Assembly: GCA_019747095.1 (NCBI GenBank)
Contig: JAIERG010000232.1
Location: forward strand, 1 to 33,499
Origin: Caulobacteraceae bacterium
GTDB lineage: Bacteria; Pseudomonadota; Alphaproteobacteria; Caulobacterales; Caulobacteraceae
Reading direction: 5' to 3'
Length of the DNA: 33,499 nt
A program made the translations under genes and the position numbers. Positions 15,039 to 27,657 of this stretch are shown one piece after another (within the stretch, counting starts at the first letter, position 1; each line of letters starts with the position of its first letter). Under the pieces are notes generated by a model that had not been told where the DNA came from, ran no database searches, and was given only the letters and a program-made list of their open reading frames with translations.

Positions 15039-15796
15039 ACCGCGTCCTCTCCGCCCTGCCCGGCCTCGTCCTGACCGCCCTGCTGCTGGCGATCTGGGAG
15101 GTCGCCTGCCGGGCGCTCGCCGTCCCCGTCTACTTCCTGCCGCCGCCCAGCGCGGTCGCCCTCGCCCTGGTCGAGAACGCCCCGGTGCTGGCCGGCTCGG
15201 CGCTCCAGACCTTCTGCATGGCGTTCCAGGCCCTGATGGTCGCCACCGTCCTGGGTGGAGGCCTCGCCATCGCGGTCTCCCTCAGCCGCCCGGCCGAGCA
15301 GGCCGTGGCCCCGCTGGCCGTGGCGCTGCAGGTCACCCCGGTCGTGGCCATCGCGCCTCTGGTGCTGATCTGGGCGGGGCTGGACCACGCCGACCGGGCG
15401 GTGATCGCTCTGGCCGCCGCCGTCGCCTTCTTCCCCATCTTTTCGGGCGTGCTGACGGGCCTGAAATCCGCCGATCCGGACCTGGAACGCCTGTTCGACC
15501 TGCACGGCGCGACCCGGCTCCAGCGCCTGAGCCGCCTGCGCCTGCCGTCGGCCCTGCCCTTCGCGCTGGAGGGCATCCGCGTCGCCGCCGGACTGTCGGT
15601 CGTGGGGGCCGTGGTGGCCGAGTTCGTTTCTGGCTCCGGGGCCACGCAAGGGCTCGCCTGGCGCCTTCTGGAGGCTGGCAATCGGCTCCGCACCGCAGAG
15701 CTTCTGGCCGCGCTCGTCTGCCTGGCCGTTCTGGGCCTGCTGCTGAACGCCGCCACCACGGCGATCCAGCGCCGGGTCATGGCCTCTCGAGGCTGA
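15035..15796 (+). CDS. ABC importer permease (NitT/TauT type)
   Basis: Protein of 253 residues with about six membrane segments, the first at residues 7-27. The cytoplasmic coupling (EAA) region is around LERLFDLHGATRLQRLSRLR-LPSALPFALEGIRVA, as in binding-protein-dependent permeases. The stretch VTPVVAIAPLVLIWAG is typical of the SsuC/TauC/ThiX-like group. It partners with the preceding ATPase and lipoprotein. It is the last gene of the operon and is followed by an inverted CTTAACCC/GGGTTAAG pair. Confidence 0.9.
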   Translation: MNRVLSALPGLVLTALLLAIWEVACRALAVPVYFLPPPSAVALALVENAPVLAGSALQTFCMAFQALMVATVLGGGLAIAVSLSRPAEQAVAPLAVALQVTPVVAIAPLVLIWAGLDHADRAVIALAAAVAFFPIFSGVLTGLKSADPDLERLFDLHGATRLQRLSRLRLPSALPFALEGIRVAAGLSVVGAVVAEFVSGSGATQGLAWRLLEAGNRLRTAELLAALVCLAVLGLLLNAATTAIQRRVMASRG

Positions 15797-15801
15797 CTCC
15801 C

Positions 15802-15828
15802 CTTAACCCGCGTTAGTCCGGGGTTAAG
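15802..15828. promoter_or_regulatory. Inverted TTAACC pair, possible CtrA-type site or weak hairpin
   Basis: CTTAACCC (15802-15809) and GGGTTAAG (15821-15828) are perfect inverted copies around 11 nt that contain a further GTTAG. TTAACC half-sites are the signature of CtrA, the Caulobacterales cell-cycle regulator, whose full site is TTAA-N7-TTAA. The spacing here is not canonical. It lies between the permease and the proline-rich protein/DUF2336 operon and could serve the latter. There is no U-run, so a terminator is less likely. Confidence 0.3.
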
Positions 15829-15860
15829 CCGCACAACGCTAGGGTCAGCCCCAGTCCGCC

Positions 15861-16754
15861 ATGGACCGGAGCTCCCCCTTGGCCCATCCGCCGCACGATC
15901 GCGACCGCAAGACTGTCCAGACCGCAGGCCTGGGCCTTGCGACCGCCCTGGCCTGCCTCGCGCTCGGCAGCGTGGCCGAGGCGCAGACGCAGGCCCCTCC
16001 CACAGGCCCCCGCTATCTGTCGTGGGCGAACCGTACGACCTCGACCACACCGCCGCGCATGACACCGGCCGCGCGGGCCGACATCCTGCCGCGTCGGGTC
16101 GCGCCGTCGCAGGGCCTTGCCCGGCCGCAGATGCAGCCCTTCAACCCGCCGCTCCCGATCACCGAGGGCGGCCTGACCCCGGCCAGCGCCTGGATCGGCC
16201 CCAGGGTCGCCCCGTCCTTCGCGCCGGGCAATCCGGACCCCCTCGCCTACGCCACCACCGAGCTGGCCGCCGCTGCGCCGCCGCCTCCCCCGCCGCCGAC
16301 CCTGGGCGCGCCGGTTCGCACCGCTTCGGTCACGCCGCCTGCGCCCGTTACACAGCCGGTCTATGCCCCGGCCACGACTCCGGTTCCCACGCCGACAACG
16401 GCCAGCGCGGGCGACCCGATGGCCCCTCGACCGGACGCCCCGATATTCCGCCTTCGCGCGCAGGGCGCGGCCCCCGCAGCCGAGCCGAGTGAAGCGACCC
16501 CCTCGACTTCAGCGCCCACGGAACCGGTCCAGCAGGCTCCGGTCCAGACCAGTGCCGCAGGCCAGCCCCCGGCCCGCTACTATTCGGTCCACCGCGCGGC
16601 CGGCCGTCAGCCGGACCCGACCGTCATGCCGGACCCCGTCTTCTTCGACAGCGTGGCCCTCGACCTGGCCGCCCCGCCCGAGATCGAGCCTCCCCGACGC
16701 GACGCCCAGGGCCGCCGTATCCCTGTCGCCAATGCCGACCCGAGCCTGCCATGA
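15861..16754 (+). CDS. Proline-rich exported hypothetical protein
   Basis: Protein of 297 residues. A hydrophobic segment (about 22-42, GLGLATALACLALGSVAEAQ) looks like a signal peptide after a charged N-terminus. The rest is low-complexity and rich in Pro/Ala/Thr, including a run of seven Pro near residue 140, with no recognisable domain. It may be a periplasmic or surface spacer-like protein. The last codons overlap the start of the DUF2336 gene in ATGA (16751-16754), so the two are translationally coupled. The function is unknown. Confidence 0.65.
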   Translation: MDRSSPLAHPPHDRDRKTVQTAGLGLATALACLALGSVAEAQTQAPPTGPRYLSWANRTTSTTPPRMTPAARADILPRRVAPSQGLARPQMQPFNPPLPITEGGLTPASAWIGPRVAPSFAPGNPDPLAYATTELAAAAPPPPPPPTLGAPVRTASVTPPAPVTQPVYAPATTPVPTPTTASAGDPMAPRPDAPIFRLRAQGAAPAAEPSEATPSTSAPTEPVQQAPVQTSAAGQPPARYYSVHRAAGRQPDPTVMPDPVFFDSVALDLAAPPEIEPPRRDAQGRRIPVANADPSLP

Positions 16755-17866
16755 GTGATGTGCCCGTCATTGATCCTCCGGCCGAAACCGGTTCGCGCCT
16801 GCCAGACCTCGTCCTGCTGGCCCAGGAACAGTCATCGGAAAAGCGCCGCGCTCTGCTGCGCGAACTGACCGATCATTTCTTTGGCTCGACCCAGCGGACG
16901 GCCGCGGAGGACAGCCTCTACGATTCCGTCCTGACGGATCTGACCGCCGAGATGGAAACCGCCGTCCGGGCGGAGCTGTCGGGTCGTTTCGCCCTGGCCC
17001 CCGACGCGCCGCGCGGCCTGATCCGGCGGCTGGCCAATGACGAAGCCAGCGTGGCCGAGGCCGTGCTGCGCGCCTCCACCGTGCTGACCGACGAAGACCT
17101 TCTGGGGGTGGTCCGGACCAAGGGGCAGGATCACCTGCGGGCCGTATCCCAGCGCACGACCGTTTCGGAGGCCGTGTCGGACGTCATCGTCGAACGCGGC
17201 GACGACAACACCCTGGGCACCCTGCTGCGCAACGACGGGGCGCGCCTGTCACGGACCGCCAGCGAGACCGCGGTCGAGCGCGCCAAGGCCAACCCGGCGC
17301 TTCACGCCGCCACGGTTCATCGCAAGAGCCTGCCGCCGGATCTGCTCAACGAGATGTACTTCGTGGTCGAGGCCCGCCTGCGCCAGAGCATTCTGGAGCG
17401 GAACGCCTCCATGGATCCCGCGCTGCTGGAAAGCGCGCTCGCCGCCGGTCGCGCCCGCGTGGCGACCAGCCACGGCGACCTGCCGCCCGACTATGCCGAG
17501 TGTCTGGCCTATGTCGGTGAACTGAAGGCGGCCAACCAGCTGACCCCGCAGATGCTGGCGCGGTTCCTTCGCTCGGGCAGCAAGACCTCGTTCCTGATCT
17601 CGCTGGCGCAGCTGGCCGACGTCGACTTCCACACGGCCGCGTCGATCGTGGAGAAGAAGGAACTCGACGCCCTGGCCCTCATCTGCAAGGGCGCGGACCT
17701 GGATCGGGCCCTGTTCCTGACCTTCGCGGTGGTGATCCTCAACACCGAGGAAAACGCCATGGGCAAGGCCCACAGCTACGCCAAGATGTACGGCGAGCTT
17801 GAGCGCGATGTCGCCCTGCGGACCCTGCGCTTCTGGAAAATGCGCCGGAGCGCCGAGGCGGCCTGA
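16751..17866 (+). CDS. DUF2336 domain protein, first copy
   Basis: Protein of 371 residues, all-helical and soluble, with the repeat-like pattern of DUF2336 proteins common in Caulobacterales and other alphaproteobacteria: LARFLRSGSKTSFLISLAQL, DFHTAASIVEKKELDALALI and CKGADLDRALFLTFAVVIL towards the C-terminus. The helical-repeat arrangement suggests protein-protein binding; the biochemical role is not known to me. It is coupled to the proline-rich exported protein upstream. A second, divergent DUF2336 protein is encoded at 18516-19733 beyond mucR. Confidence 0.85.
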   Translation: MSDVPVIDPPAETGSRLPDLVLLAQEQSSEKRRALLRELTDHFFGSTQRTAAEDSLYDSVLTDLTAEMETAVRAELSGRFALAPDAPRGLIRRLANDEASVAEAVLRASTVLTDEDLLGVVRTKGQDHLRAVSQRTTVSEAVSDVIVERGDDNTLGTLLRNDGARLSRTASETAVERAKANPALHAATVHRKSLPPDLLNEMYFVVEARLRQSILERNASMDPALLESALAAGRARVATSHGDLPPDYAECLAYVGELKAANQLTPQMLARFLRSGSKTSFLISLAQLADVDFHTAASIVEKKELDALALICKGADLDRALFLTFAVVILNTEENAMGKAHSYAKMYGELERDVALRTLRFWKMRRSAEAA

Positions 17867-17872
17867 CCTCAC

Positions 17873-17905
17873 CCTCCCCCGACGCAAGGCGAACGGGGGA
17901 GGATT
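17873..17905. terminator. Bidirectional hairpin between convergent genes
   Basis: CCTCCCCCG (17873-17881) pairs perfectly with CGGGGGAGG (17894-17902) around a 12-nt loop, followed by ATTT. It sits between the convergent DUF2336 and mucR genes and probably ends transcription. It resembles the first hairpin of a family A repeat arm (compare 10002-10027) and may be a remnant of one. Confidence 0.55.
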
Positions 17906-17914
17906 TCGCCAAGC

Positions 17915-18358
17915 CTACTTCTTGGCGCGGCCGGCGCGGGCGGGTTTGCGGCCGCCCTGGCCCAGACCCATCTGCTTGGCCAGGTCCGAACGGGCCTTGG
18001 CGTAGTTCGGGGCGACCATGGGGTAGTCCTTGGCCAGGCCCCACTTGGCGCGATACTCTTCCGGGCTCATGTCGTACTTGGTGCGCAGGTGGCGCTTCAG
18101 CGACTTGAACTTGCGGCCATCTTCCAGGCAGATCAGGTAGTCGGCGCTGATGGACTTGCGGATCGGCACAGCGGGCTCCTGGGGCTCCGGCGCCACCTCC
18201 ACGGTGCCCGTCGAAACCTGGCTCAGCGCCGCGTGGATGTTCGAGATCAGGCCCGGCAGCTCGGCGGCCGAGACGGTGTTGTTGCCGACATAGGCCGACA
18301 CGATGTCCGCCGTCATTTCCAGCAGTTCGGAGCGGTCTTCAGGTCTTGAGGCGTCCAC
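17915..18358 (-). CDS. mucR: MucR/Ros family zinc-finger transcriptional regulator
   Basis: Protein of 147 residues. The N-terminal part ([17 protein letters not shown], then [17 protein letters not shown]) is the usual MucR oligomerisation region. The finger is [20 protein letters not shown], followed by [20 protein letters not shown], the diagnostic MucR motif, and a basic Lys/Arg tail. In Caulobacter, MucR proteins are global repressors linked to the cell-cycle regulators CtrA and SciP. The start is GTG at 18358, preceded by AAGGAAAC; no better ATG exists and the length is normal. It lies between two DUF2336 genes. Confidence 0.92.
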   Translation of the reverse strand: MDASRPEDRSELLEMTADIVSAYVGNNTVSAAELPGLISNIHAALSQVSTGTVEVAPEPQEPAVPIRKSISADYLICLEDGRKFKSLKRHLRTKYDMSPEEYRAKWGLAKDYPMVAPNYAKARSDLAKQMGLGQGGRKPARAGRAKK

Positions 18359-18515
18359 GAGCGTTTCCTTGTCTTGAGACTGTTCGCACTAGGGCGATCG
18401 AGACCCGCGCTGATAATCAGGTTCGACAGACAAGGCAAATGCTTTGCGACAACAGGTCAGCCCGACTGCCTCTACGCAAAACAGTCTTTCTACTGCTGTG
18501 ATCGACCGGGAGGCT

Positions 18516-19733
18516 TCAGCGACCGAAGTCTTCCGCCAGCGCCAGCATGGCGGCTCGCTCCGGGGCGGAGTATTGATCCAGCGCCTCTTCGTCGCCTTCA
18601 CGGATAGCCTTGATCAGGGCTGGCGACATCGCCGAGGAGAGGGACCAGTTCCAGTAACGCAGCACAGTCTGGGCACGATCGACGGCCAGCATCTCGAAGA
18701 TCATCTGCACCCGTGACCAATCGGGATGCGGCTCTCCGGCGGCGTCGGCGAGCGGCCGCCGCAGGGATCGCCACAGGTTTTCCAGATCGAAGCGGGTCAT
18801 GCCCGTGGCCTTGCACAGGATCGCCAGGGGCTCGCCGCCCGCATCGCCCAGAATCTTGGCGCCGGTCAGGGGCTTGATGCCCGCCAGATAGGCCATCTCG
18901 GCGGCCAGCCCGGACGTCAGACCCCCCTTGGCGGCTTCGGAGACGGCATGCTCCAGGTTGTCGTAGGGGCTCTTTTCGATGGCCGCGCGGTTTCTCTGGC
19001 GCCGCTCGATGAACTGCAGGGCCTTGCGTGAGACCGGATCCTGCCAGTTCTCTGCCGCCGCCATGCCGAACACGTCCTCGGAGACCTCCTGAAGCACCTC
19101 GCGGGAAACGGCGAACCTCTGAAGAATGGTCTTCCTGTCTTCGGGCCCACACCACCAGAACATCACATAGGCCCCGGAGGGCCGGAGCTCAGGCCGGCGC
19201 AGCAGATGTTCGCACAGCTCGGGGGCCTTGCGGCTCAGGCTGACGACGGCATCGATGCCCGGCTGGGACAACTTCGCGGTCGTGTTGCGAAGCAGGGCCT
19301 GGATCACCTCGGGTTCGTCAAAGGCGATCAGGCTTTCCGTGACGACTTCGGAGATGCCGCGACGACCCGCCATGATCAGCCGATGCTCGGTCCCGGTATC
19401 GGCGGCGCAGGCGCACAGGTCCGCGTCGTTGAGAGCCAGAGACCCCTCGATCAGGGGCTCTGCGATCTCGGGGTCGTCGCGCAGAAGGAGCCGCAGCAGG
19501 CTGTTGGGCAGTTCCCCAAGAGGTGTGAGGCGCAGGGCCACACGCTTGCGCTCCTCGGGAGCGGCGAGGCGCAGCATCTCGACCAGAAGGTCACCGGTCA
19601 TGGCCCGTTCGAAGGCGTTCACCCGGCTGGCGGGCAGGGACACGACGTCGGCGAGCCGCTTCAGCAGCGCGGCGCGCGCGCGGAAGCTGGCTTTCGCGGC
19701 CTCTGGGGGCGGGACGGGCGCCGGTTCGGACAT
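18516..19733 (-). CDS. DUF2336 domain protein, second copy
   Basis: Protein of 405 residues, helical, with DUF2336 features: EVIQALLRNTTAKLSQPGID in the first half and LAAEMAYLAGIKPLTGAKIL, EPLAILCKATGMTRFDLENL and RAQTVLRYWNWSLSSAMSP in the second. The same three-part C-terminal pattern is seen in the protein at 16751-17866. The ATG at 19733 (MSEPAPVPPPEAAK) was chosen over a GTG four codons upstream because the N-terminus looks complete there. A palindromic GGTTAACC (19759-19766) lies about 26 nt upstream and could bind CtrA. The function is unknown. Confidence 0.82.
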   Translation of the reverse strand: MSEPAPVPPPEAAKASFRARAALLKRLADVVSLPASRVNAFERAMTGDLLVEMLRLAAPEERKRVALRLTPLGELPNSLLRLLLRDDPEIAEPLIEGSLALNDADLCACAADTGTEHRLIMAGRRGISEVVTESLIAFDEPEVIQALLRNTTAKLSQPGIDAVVSLSRKAPELCEHLLRRPELRPSGAYVMFWWCGPEDRKTILQRFAVSREVLQEVSEDVFGMAAAENWQDPVSRKALQFIERRQRNRAAIEKSPYDNLEHAVSEAAKGGLTSGLAAEMAYLAGIKPLTGAKILGDAGGEPLAILCKATGMTRFDLENLWRSLRRPLADAAGEPHPDWSRVQMIFEMLAVDRAQTVLRYWNWSLSSAMSPALIKAIREGDEEALDQYSAPERAAMLALAEDFGR

Positions 19734-19758
19734 GTCGGCGAGCACGGTACCGGGGTTG

Positions 19759-19766
19759 GGTTAACC
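19759..19766. promoter_or_regulatory. GGTTAACC palindrome, candidate CtrA half-site
   Basis: The motif lies 26-33 nt upstream of the minus-strand DUF2336 start. A TTGACC...TAAGAC pair (19786 onward), which could be a + strand promoter for the gene at 19856, is nearby, though its 19-nt spacing is long. Only the motif is seen; binding is inferred. Confidence 0.25.
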
Positions 19767-19855
19767 GGCTGTGACGGCTTGGCTCTTGACCGGACGCGTC
19801 CGCGATCCGCTAAGACTGGGGCACACGGCTCAACAGGGAGGGCAGGAGACCAGCC

Positions 19856-20590
19856 ATGACGCAAGCCTCCGGCAATCCAGAGCCCCCGAAAGACGGTTCC
19901 TCCCAAGGCCTGAACGACCTCGGTGAGGATACGACGGGCTTCGGACAACTCGAGCTCAGAACGGTGAAGGACAGCCTTCTGCGGCCCGCGGTCGTGCTTG
20001 AGGCCTATATGACCCGGGGCCCAACGGGCGGCGGCCAATACGCTCGGCCGATGCGCCTTTATCTGACCCTGTGCGGCATCCTGATGCTGCAGCTCTTCGT
20101 CATGGGCGGAACCAGCATGATGCTGTCTGGTCTGACGCCGGAGGTCATCGACCCCCTGATCGCCTCGTCCGGAAAGAGCGCCGAGGGTTTTCTTTCCGAT
20201 GCCGACAACTGGATGTCCCTCGTCCTCGTCCCGATCACGGCGGCCTTTTACGCCCTCGTCGCCGCCCCTATTCTCCGCTGGTGGGACCCCCAGGATCTGG
20301 GTTGGCGCAAGGCGTTCCGGGCGACATTCCATTATCTCAACGTCTGGACCATTCCCTTTCTGCCCATCGGGTTTCTGGCCTATCTGCCCCAGTTCGCACT
20401 CTGGATGACCCCGCTCATGGTCGCCCTCGGCGTCGTGGCTTTCCTGCGGGCCGGTAAGGGCCGTTGGTATGTGTCGCCCCTGGCAGGCCTCGGAAAGGCG
20501 GTCGCAATCAGCGTGGTCACTTTTCTGGCGTCCCTCATCGCCAGCCTGCCGGTGATGGTGATCGGGATTGCCGGAGGCGTCTGGGGCTGA
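19856..20590 (+). CDS. Multi-pass membrane protein (DUF3667-like)
   Basis: Protein of 244 residues. After a hydrophilic N-terminus, the stretch TVKDSLLRPAVVLEAYMTRG then YARPMRLYLTLCGILMLQL resembles the conserved start of DUF3667 inner-membrane proteins. Four or five membrane segments follow (about residues 70-90, 125-145, 165-185, 185-205 and 215-242). There are no catalytic motifs. The ATG at 19856 follows GGGAGGGCAGGAG, a strong ribosome-binding site. The family call is tentative; the membrane location is firm. Confidence 0.7.
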   Translation: MTQASGNPEPPKDGSSQGLNDLGEDTTGFGQLELRTVKDSLLRPAVVLEAYMTRGPTGGGQYARPMRLYLTLCGILMLQLFVMGGTSMMLSGLTPEVIDPLIASSGKSAEGFLSDADNWMSLVLVPITAAFYALVAAPILRWWDPQDLGWRKAFRATFHYLNVWTIPFLPIGFLAYLPQFALWMTPLMVALGVVAFLRAGKGRWYVSPLAGLGKAVAISVVTFLASLIASLPVMVIGIAGGVWG

Positions 20591-20597
20591 ACCCGCC

Positions 20598-21572
<975 letters not shown>

Positions 21573-21745
21573 GGGCAGAGCTCCGAGAGGTCGCGGGAGG
21601 AATCGACGTCCCTCGATCTAGGGAGCGGGGCGACAGGCGGCAATGTTGGCGTAACGGGAACGCATTGATGACCTTGGCGTTGCCCCGGGCACGGGCGCAG
21701 ACTGGGCCCTTGAGGGGGCGGCAAGCTGCTGGATCATCGACAAGC

Positions 21746-24831
<3,086 letters not shown>

Positions 24832-24835
<4 letters not shown>

Positions 24836-25584
24836 AGCCAGCCGGCCTGCCTGAGGTCTGCGATCCTCGCGCGCGAGACGGGGGCCTCGAGGCCGCCTCG
24901 AAGCCTGATCCGCCAACCGCGCCCTGCCGGCACGACGGCCTCGACCGCCCTGCGCGCGACCCACCAGGATCGATGCACGCGCAGGCCCTCGCCCTGGGTC
25001 AGTTCCGTGATCGCCTGGGCCATCGGCATGAGGATCAGTTCGGAGCCCGAAGGCGTGTGGACCCGCACATAGTGGTCCTCCATCTGCAGGCACAGGACGT
25101 CGGCCCGGGAAGGCCCACGGGGAGCCGGGGCCTCTCCCGGCTGTATCGACGCAGAAGCCTCGCCCAGGTTCCGCCGGATCAGGAGGGCCGCACCCACGGC
25201 GGCCGCGCTGAGGGTCAGGCTTTGCAGGTACCAGACCCCGAGGCCGACATACTCATCCACCCAGGGCCAGAGCGCCGTCGCGGCCACGCGGCTGACGGCC
25301 GCCACGGGCGCTGCGACCACGGCGGTCGCCACCGGGACCCAAAACCATGCCGGAACCCCTGCGCCACCGGCCGCCCGCGCGACCGCCGGCAGGGCGACGG
25401 CGTACATCAGGCTGGCGATCCAGAAGGTACCGGTGAAGTAGGCGATCCGGACAGGGGCGGAGCCGTTGTTGTAACTGCCGAACGGCCCGACCAGTCCCAG
25501 GAACACCCCGACCACGGTCGTCAACGCGACCATCACAAGCAGGCGCTTGAGACCCGGCGAGGAGGGCAGGCGAAGGCCGATCAT
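24832..25584 (-). CDS. Membrane-anchored LytTR DNA-binding regulator
   Basis: Protein of 250 residues. Four predicted membrane segments fill the first 155 or so residues, starting at KRLLVMVALTTVVGVFLGLV. They are followed by a short linker and a LytTR domain (about 165-250): VLCLQMEDHYVRVHTPSGSE, EGLRVHRSWWVARRAVEAVV, then RGGLEAPVSRARIADLRQAG. LytTR domains bind direct repeats in promoters. The membrane-LytTR layout is common in Caulobacterales and Sphingomonadales. The ATG at 25584 (MIGLRLP) was chosen over an upstream start at 25653, which would add a charged tail overlapping the next gene's promoter. Confidence 0.87.
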
Positions 25585-25727
25585 GGCCGGACCATAGCCT
25601 TGCAATCTGTTCGGTCCAGACCCGCTGACCCGTTCACGAACCCGTTCGCCCATTGGCGAAGTCCGGCTGGAAATGCCGCGCGGGCCACGACCAGAAGGGG
25701 GTTACCGACCCCTCTGGACCGACTCCC

Positions 25728-26681
25728 ATGACCCTTCTCAAGACGCTTCTTCGCCTCACGGCCTTCGCCGCAACGCTCGCCGCGGGCCCGGTGCTCGCCC
25801 AGTCCCCGGTGACCTTCCGGCCCCTGACGACGGTCGATCCTGCGGGGCCGCCGCTTGAAGGCGGGGTCTGGCTGCCGGCCAACGCGGAGCCCGGAAGGAC
25901 CTATCCGCTGGTCGTCATGTCCCACGGCAACGGCGGCATCTACTCTGGCCACTCCGACACCGCCGAGGCCCTGGCAGCGGCCGGCTTCATCGTCGCGGCG
26001 GTCAACCACACCGGCGACAACTATCGCGACCAGAGCCGGGCCAGCGAGGTGATCGATCGCCCGCGCCAGCTCAAGGTGCTGATCGACCACATGGTTTCCG
26101 CCTGGGACGGTCCACCCGTCGACCCGGCGCGGATCGGGGCCTTCGGCTTTTCCTCGGGAGGCTTCACCGTACTGGCCGTGGCCGGAGGACGTCCCGATCT
26201 GCGCCGGGTCCTGGACCACTGCCGCGACCACCCCGACTTCTACGACTGCCGCCTGATCCGGAACCAGCCGCCCTCCACGGACCAGGCGGACAGGGCCTGG
26301 ACGCATGACACGCGCATTCGCGCCGTGGTCGCCGCGGCACCGGCGCTGGGCTACACCTTCACGCGGGAGGGGCTGACCGATGTGACCCAGCCCGTCCAGC
26401 TTTGGCGGGCCGGGCAGGACCGGGTTCTGCCGCATCCCTTCTATGCCCAGGCCGTCCACGACGCCCTGCCGACCCCGCCGGAGTACCATGTGGTGGAAGC
26501 GGCGGATCACTTCGACTTCCTGCCGCCCTGCTCGCCGCAGCTGGAAGCCGCCGCGCCCATCATCTGCCAGCCCACGCCGGGGCTGGACCGTGCGACCTTC
26601 CATGTGACCTTCAACGCCGAGGTCGTGGCCTTCTTCACGCGGACACTTTCGCACGTTGAGCCCGCCAACCCCGCACGCTAG
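25728..26681 (+). CDS. Exported alpha/beta hydrolase (dienelactone hydrolase/PAF-acetylhydrolase-like)
   Basis: Protein of 317 residues with a signal peptide (about 1-24, ending GPVLAQ), so periplasmic or secreted. The hydrolase core has the oxyanion-type strand YPLVVMSHGNGG, nucleophile elbow AFGFSSGGFT with the catalytic Ser, and a late His in EAADHFDFLPPC. The lid region contains three Cys (DHCRDHPDFYDC and the CSPQ/IICQ area). The substrate is unknown; esterase or lipase activity is likely. The ATG at 25728 starts exactly at the signal peptide; an upstream start would add a non-signal tail. Confidence 0.85.
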   Translation: MTLLKTLLRLTAFAATLAAGPVLAQSPVTFRPLTTVDPAGPPLEGGVWLPANAEPGRTYPLVVMSHGNGGIYSGHSDTAEALAAAGFIVAAVNHTGDNYRDQSRASEVIDRPRQLKVLIDHMVSAWDGPPVDPARIGAFGFSSGGFTVLAVAGGRPDLRRVLDHCRDHPDFYDCRLIRNQPPSTDQADRAWTHDTRIRAVVAAAPALGYTFTREGLTDVTQPVQLWRAGQDRVLPHPFYAQAVHDALPTPPEYHVVEAADHFDFLPPCSPQLEAAAPIICQPTPGLDRATFHVTFNAEVVAFFTRTLSHVEPANPAR

Positions 26682-26711
26682 GTCCAAGGCGATCCCCGCC
26701 TGGTGAGACCG

Positions 26712-27650
26712 ATGCCCCTGCGCCTGTCCCGTCTGAACAAGAGTTTCCGGCTGGACGGACAGGCGATCGCGGTCGAGCACGAGGTCTTCGTCGAAGGCAG
26801 CCGGTCGGCCCTGAGCGTCGACGGTGCGGAGGTGGCGAACGACCGCGTCGAGAAAGACGACCCCGACCCGCTTCGCCATCACAGGCTGGCCTGGACCCGG
26901 CCCGATGGTCAGGTCCTGGAGGTCGAAATCGGACCGGCCACCACCTGGGCCTATGGCCTCGTGGCGCGGCTGGACGGTCGGGCCGTGTACGAAACCCATC
27001 CGGGCAAGACCCTGGGGTACGGACCCGGGATCAAGAAACTCACGGCCTGGGCCGAGACCGAGAACACGCCGGAACAGAAGGCGAGGGCCGAGGCGGCGTG
27101 GAAACGCAACTGGCCGTCGCTGGCCACCGACCTGACGCTGGGCCTCGTTTTCTTCTTCGTCGCGCGCGAGTTCGGCCTTGTGACGGCGGCGCTTGGCGGG
27201 GCCGCTGCGGCCATCGTGCTGTGGGTCGTCCAGAAGATGATCAAGGTCGACCTGCTGGGCGGTCTGGCGGTCTTCGGCATCGCCATGAGCCTGGTGTCGG
27301 CCGCCTTCGCCCTGATCGTCCAGGACGAGCGGATCATCCAGTATCGCGGCACCATCCTGGGCATCATCGGGGCCATCCCCTTCCTCGCGGACGGCTATCT
27401 GGCCAAGGGTCAGAAGCTGGCGGTGCGACTGGCGCGCTACCTTCAATTCCCGGTCGATGCCGGGCGGCTCGGCATCGGCATGGGGATGATCGGCCTCGTC
27501 TCGGCGGCCATGAACGCGGTGGCGGCCCTCTTGCTGTCCCGGGACGCCTGGCTGGTGTTCACGACCTTTCTGGACATGCCGATCCTGATGGCGCTGTTCC
27601 TGGTCACGCTGCTGTGGGTCAGGAAAGGCCAGGACGCGCGGACCTACTGA
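26712..27650 (+). CDS. Membrane protein with an IspZ/YciB-like C-terminal domain
   Basis: Protein of 312 residues. The first 115 or so residues are soluble and beta-rich (FRLDGQAIAVEHEVFVEG and later VLEVEIGPATTWAYGLVARL). The remainder has five or six membrane segments with the pattern SLATDLTLGLVFFFVAREFG, VDLLGGLAVFGIAMSLV and later WLVFTTFLDMPILMALF. This resembles inner-membrane septation proteins of the IspZ/YciB family. The N-terminal extension is not part of the classic family, so this is a fusion or a family variant. The ATG at 26712 was chosen over a GTG three codons upstream. Confidence 0.65.
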   Translation: MPLRLSRLNKSFRLDGQAIAVEHEVFVEGSRSALSVDGAEVANDRVEKDDPDPLRHHRLAWTRPDGQVLEVEIGPATTWAYGLVARLDGRAVYETHPGKTLGYGPGIKKLTAWAETENTPEQKARAEAAWKRNWPSLATDLTLGLVFFFVAREFGLVTAALGGAAAAIVLWVVQKMIKVDLLGGLAVFGIAMSLVSAAFALIVQDERIIQYRGTILGIIGAIPFLADGYLAKGQKLAVRLARYLQFPVDAGRLGIGMGMIGLVSAAMNAVAALLLSRDAWLVFTTFLDMPILMALFLVTLLWVRKGQDARTY

Positions 27651-27657
27651 GGCGGGA

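Noticed and set aside
17915..18358. Loss of a zinc ligand in MucR (CLEDG instead of CxxC)
   Set aside because: As far as I recall, CLEDG is the usual form in Caulobacterales MucR proteins, so it is not a defect specific to this gene.
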